Shown here piece after piece: positions 59,582 to 64,000 of a stretch of 64,000 bases of DNA (position 1 is the first letter of the stretch; every line of letters starts with the position of its first letter). A model generated the notes under the pieces. The model saw nothing but the letters and a program-made list of their open reading frames with translations. It was not told where the DNA came from and made no database searches. Origin of the DNA: Boesenbergia rotunda (Eukaryota > Streptophyta > Magnoliopsida > Zingiberales > Zingiberaceae); NCBI GenBank assembly GCA_024364735.1, contig JAGFNQ010000863.1, positions 221,183 through 285,182 on the forward strand. The letters are read 5' to 3'. The position numbers were made by a program, and so were the translations under genes.

Positions 59582-61867
59582 ATGTTCTCATCTACTTACC
59601 AGCAACCGTGTCAACAATTCCAACAATATCAGCAACCAAATCAAGATTTCCAGCAGCCCTATTCTAATTTTCAGCAACCAAACTTTCAGTTTCAGCCACC
59701 ATTAAAACAATTCGAGCAACCACAGCCACAATGTCAACAATTTCAGCAAGATTTTCAATCAAGTCAAAATTTTCAGCAAGGGTTCCAACCATTTCAGACT
59801 TTCCAGAATCAAAATCAGAGTGGATTTCAACCTTCACAGCAAAATTTTCCACCAAATGATCAGAATTTTCAGTTCCAACCATTTCAGAGTTTTCAATTTC
59901 AGAATCAGAATTTTCAGCAACCAATCCAGTTTTCCAACCAACAATTTCAGCCCTATAATCAGAATTTTCAGAACCATAATTTTCAGCAACCTCCACTTAA
60001 TTGTGAATCTAATTGTCAGCAGTTTAATCAAGGAGGTTTTGAGAATCCTGATTGGAGTGAGGAACAACAACAGAGGGTTGAGGATATGTTTCAACAGATG
60101 ATGCAGCAACAACAAGCACAACAACAACAAATACAACAAATTCAACAACAACAAAGGTTTCAAAACATGCAAGATCGATTGAATCAGATAAAAGCCCAAA
60201 GATCAGAACAATTATCTTCTCAAGCTGCTTTTAATTCTGAGAGCCCCGGAGTTGGTTTTATATCAGTTCAAGGTGACCCTAGTGCATGACCAAGTCCTTC
60301 TTCAAGTGATCTTGCAAATTTGGTGGAAGAAGAAGAAGAAATTATTAAAATCAGGGCACCTACAGCATGCATCCCTCCGGAGATTTCTATTCAAAATTCA
60401 ATTCCAAATGTTTCAGCTCAAGAAGAGGATTCTGAAGCACTACAGGACCCTTCTCAACTTTTATTTTGTGATGATAGTGTTATTAGTGGTCCTAATTTTT
60501 CTGATATTGTTGTTGCAGATATTTCAGGAGAAACATACACGGGAGATGATTCCACAGGTGTAGGGGATTGCACTGAGCCCCAGGGACCACCACAATTACC
60601 AGAAAGTGTAGGGACTTGCATGGTGGAAGCAAGAACCCAAGGATCACCTACTTTAGTTGAGTGTCCACCAGAGCTTGAGGCTGAAGAGGAGACTGCACAT
60701 GATCAGGAGGAGACCACAGATATATCTACTATTATAGAACCTTCAGGTATTATCCAGCACGCTCAGGTAAGTATTTCTCCTCTTTGTTCAGAAAAATGCA
60801 ACGAGGTACCTAATGCTGACTTTATTGGTTATGATGAATTTATTGATATACCTTGTGTAGAATTTACTTGTGCAAATCCAATAGAGGTACCAAAAATTGA
60901 TTTCATTGGTTGCAATGCATTACTTGATACATCTCTTGTAGATATGGGTTGCGAACAAATTTTAGAGGAACCTATAATTGATGTTGTTTGTTATGATGAT
61001 ATTCTTGATACATATTATGCTGATAGTGAAAAATTTTTAGAAGAGTCTGAAATTGAAGTTGTTTATTGTGATGAATCTCTTGCTATTTCTTATGCTGAAA
61101 TTGAGCGTGAAAAACTTATGGAGATACCTGAGATTGATTTGATTGGCTGTGGAACATTTCTTAATACACCTTTGATGGATTTTGATTGTGAAAAATTTTT
61201 AGAAGAACCTGAAATTGAAGTTGTTTATTGTGAAGAGTCTCTTGTTATTTCTTATGCTGAAATTGAATGTGAAAAACTGTTAGAGGTACCCGAGATTGAC
61301 TCTATTGACTGTGGAATTTTTCTTGATATACCTCATTTAGAATATGCTTGTGAAAAATTTACTGAGATACCCAAAATTGATTTTATTGGATGCGATGCAT
61401 TTTTAGATACATTTTATGTAAAGATTGATGATATTGCACTTTTTTCTTACCCTGCACGCTTGTGGGAGGTCTTACATGGTTTTGCAGGGTCCAGAAGACT
61501 ACTGGAATGGGTACTCCACCTAAACAGTCTCCGACCTCCTGGAAGGTTTTCCAAAAAGAATAAAGAGGGAGGAGATGATCTTGCTTTAACTTATAGCACT
61601 CCACCTCTGAAGTGGCTATTGCACTTAAATCACCTTCGGCCACCTGGACAGTTTACTGCGAAGAATAAGTGTGGGGGAGTGATGCAAAATAAAATTGAGC
61701 AAATGAAGGAAATTGTTTCAGCTACTCCTACTCCTCCCCTACCAAGATGGAGATTATTTCTAGATAGACTCCGACCGCCAGAAATAAAAGGGAGTTTATT
61801 TTTTCTTGCATTTTCTTTCATTGCCTTTTTCATCCTTATGCTTGCTAGAAGTAGAATTTTCTTTTAA
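59582..61867 (+). CDS. Unknown retroelement protein: Q-rich, 27-residue repeats, membrane tail
   Basis: One frame runs from ATG at 59582 to TAA at 61867 with a single in-frame TGA at 60287-60289, about 760 codons. Residues 1-235 are Gln, Phe, Asn and Pro-rich (repeated NFQQP and FQFQ), a disordered, prion-like composition. After the TGA come an acidic run (VEEEEE) and a spacer. Next are eight tandem repeats of 24-27 residues (60797 to about 61430) of the pattern CEKFLEEPEIEVVYCEESL, three copies of a W.LHLN.LRPPG.F motif (about 61500-61790) and a C-terminal hydrophobic segment (LFFLAFSFIAFFILML). It sits where gag starts in Athila/Tat elements, but no CCHC knuckle, protease, RT or integrase is present. 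I do not recognise the family. The TGA may be a mutation or a readthrough point. The long intact frame suggests recent constraint or a young copy. Confidence 0.7.
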
Positions 61868-64000
61868 AATGAATTCTTGCTAATAAATGCATGAATAGGG
61901 TAGAATGAATAAAAAGACATTATAAATGCCATTTTATGTCTTTTAGGAACTTTTTCTTCATGAGTAGGAATAAATGTATCCCTTTAGGTTATCTTCATAG
62001 CATTTTAGAGTCTTTTGAAAACAAATTAAATTTGGTTGTTAAAACTTAGGGTTTAAGCTCATGGATGAAATCTTGGATGCTTGAGTACTACTTGGCCATG
62101 GATTCTTGATTGAGGACTTGAGATGAATTATTTGTACCTAGTGAGGCTTAGCCCTATTTTTGTGACACATACATGTGATTGTACTCTAGAACTTGCTTAG
62201 GTTCTTTCAAAATCATATTTTAATGATTGGATCACATCTATAGAGGCTAATAAATTTGTTTACCTTTCTATCAAATTTTTGGCAATTTTTGGCAATAATC
62301 ATGTTCACTCTATTTTCTTTCCTTATTTCCTACTCCCAACCATGCTTTCTAGGGACTTGTTTGTTTGGGGATGTGCTTTGATGTTATTTTGCCCGAGACG
62401 GACAAAAGATTAAGTGTGGGGGAGTGGATAGTGTGATGGAAATATTTGAAAAAAAAAAAGTTCATTTCATTTTTGAGTTGAAGCCAAAAGATACCCAATT
62501 GAGTGGAACTTGGTATCAAGATAAATGGGAGTTCAGTTGTGAATTGGAGGTGAATTGGATCTAAAGAAATCTCAATTAGAAGAAATGGCACACGAAAAAA
62601 AAAACAGGAAAAAACAGAAAAAAAAAAACTGTGCCATGAAAAAAATTTGAAAGCAATGGAGTTTGTAGCACTTGGGAAGTAGGAATTATGGAAGATAAAA
62701 TCAGTGATACTTTGCTAAAGTCTGAATTTGAGTTGTAAAGTTTGACTTGAAGCAGGAAATTGTGTGCAGAAATCTGAACCAAGTGGAAATAAGTGGAAAA
62801 AAATCTGTGCAAAAGGAAAAAAAATATCAGAAATTTTGTGCCAAAGTGGAAGAAATGCTATGAAATTGTTTCGGCCACTCTTCTAGGAGCTGAATTGCAG
62901 TTGTATATTTCTGAATCAGTGCAGGGGTTGCTGGAATTTGAAGAAGAAAAAAAAAAGAAACAAAACAATTTGTATCAACTTGAAAGTGAGTGTGCCATGG
63001 ATGGAATTGAATTTGTTGAGTTTAAATTCTCAAGTGAAGCATTTGGATTTTCCATTGTTAATTGAGGTTAATTGCTGCGGAACATCAGAGAATTGCAAGG
63101 TTTACAAGTTAAGTGTGGAGCTGTCCAAATAAATAAGTTGTAGCTGCCAACAAAAATCAGAAAAGCAAAACAGTTTGTAAAACAGGAAAAAAGGAAACAA
63201 AGCAGAATTTGAGTTTGGTTTCACTTGAGGGCTCTAGATCTGGGAGAAGTTTGGAAGCTATTGGTTTTGAGAAATCAGATAGGAATAAAAAGAAGCTGCA
63301 ATTGAAATAAGGAAGTCAGCAGCTCGGAAAAGAAACAGAAAAAAAAAACAGTTTAAAAAACAGTTTGGAAAAAACAAGGAAGCAAGAACCAAGTGGCACA
63401 CCATTGACTTGGTACCATAAATCAATGAAGAGAGTCTTATCCACGTGGAGATTTGCTCCATTACATTCTGATTTCAGTAGAGGGAAGAAAGAAAAAAAAA
63501 AATCAGAAAAGAAAAGAGAAGAGCAAAAGTGGCACACAAGAGGAGAAATTGGCACAAAGGAGTTGAGGAATTCTTTTCATCAAAATTTTAGAAAGGCATT
63601 GCAAAGATTCACTCTACCACACTTTGGATTCATTATATGGACTGAAAGGAGGGCAAAATGCATCAAGAATATCCTTGGACATCCAAGTCTTCCACTCATT
63701 CAAATTTGCTATTAACTTGGTTTTTATTTCATCTCTACCATTTCATATTTCTTTCACTTGTTTGAATAAACTTTTATGGATGATTGATTCTAATCATGAA
63801 TAATGGTGGAGAGTAGATGATAAGCAAGCCTATGGTAGTGCAAGAAGCATGTGTGTATGAGTGAGCTCCATTTTCATCATGTACTTAGAACTTAGGAAGA
63901 GAGCCACCAAAAGTTTCCTTTGAAAGGCTTAAGAGTGAAATTCATCTCAATGAATCATGAAGGTTGAATTTGTTAAGTTGTTGATTTAAGGACAAGATAC
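61868..64000 (+). other. Non-coding interior of the gypsy-type element
   Basis: No pol domain is seen up to the window edge. The sequence is purine-rich with A-runs and repeated 'gtgccanngnaa' type pieces. A polypurine tract, taagtgtgggggagtg, lies at 62411-62426; the same 16 bases occur inside the long frame at 61666-61681. The 3' LTR, if present, is beyond the window. Confidence 0.6.

Noticed and set aside
59664..60199. Minus-strand frames of 110-121 codons rich in Leu/Ile
   Set aside because: They are antisense to the Gln-rich repeats; the repeated CAG/CAA codons create them.

Overview
The window is nuclear DNA of a flowering plant. Plant-type features include Ty1/copia Sireviruses with an initiator-tRNA-Met primer site, hAT, Mutator, Tourist and CACTA elements, a tRNA-derived SINE family, a MIR319 gene and plant F-box and CID-family genes with introns. 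A monocot, perhaps Zingiberales, is my guess from the style of the repeats; nothing in the window proves it. There are no rRNA genes, intact tRNA genes or CRISPR arrays.

Layout. 1-19.5 kb is a stack of nested transposons. A solo LTR (1154-19481, TSD GTAAT) sits in a decayed copia gag. It was split by a Sirevirus on the minus strand (1828-18729, TSD AAGGG), whose RNase H was split by a 3.8-kb solo LTR (7122-10927, TSD AACAT) and whose RT was split by a hAT-like element (11655-12770, TSD CTCCCACT). 19.5-27.6 kb is AT-rich intergenic DNA holding a MIR319 hairpin (minus, 22841-23014), an old SINE, a Mutator-type foldback MITE and a gypsy-like LTR.

27.6-35.1 kb holds two related non-autonomous Mutator-like elements, each with an exact 9-bp TSD. 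The larger (27608-32791) is almost one 5.2-kb palindrome: its centre is nine 158-bp repeats facing nine inverted copies, flanked by arrays of short palindromes. This is the most unusual structure in the window. 37.0-38.8 kb is a copia-type LTR.

39.0-48.4 kb is the host gene island, all on the minus strand. A four-exon SKIP24-like F-box gene (39067-43391) carries a CACTA fragment and a SINE in its second intron. A CID/RPRD-family gene (46175 to at least 48354) has five 3' exons here; its N-terminal CID exons are not visible and must lie beyond a very large TE-filled intron, or be lost. A cluster of MITEs separates the two genes.

49.5-55.9 kb is a second, decayed Sirevirus-like element (minus), itself split by a solo LTR of the same type as the outer one at 1154. 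56.9-64 kb is the 5' part of a gypsy-type LTR element with a tRNA-Asp primer site. Instead of recognisable gag-pol it carries one long frame broken by a single TGA. That frame encodes a glutamine-rich region, eight repeats of about 27 residues and a C-terminal membrane segment.

Most of the window is therefore transposon sequence; the expressed host content is MIR319, the F-box gene and the CID-family gene.
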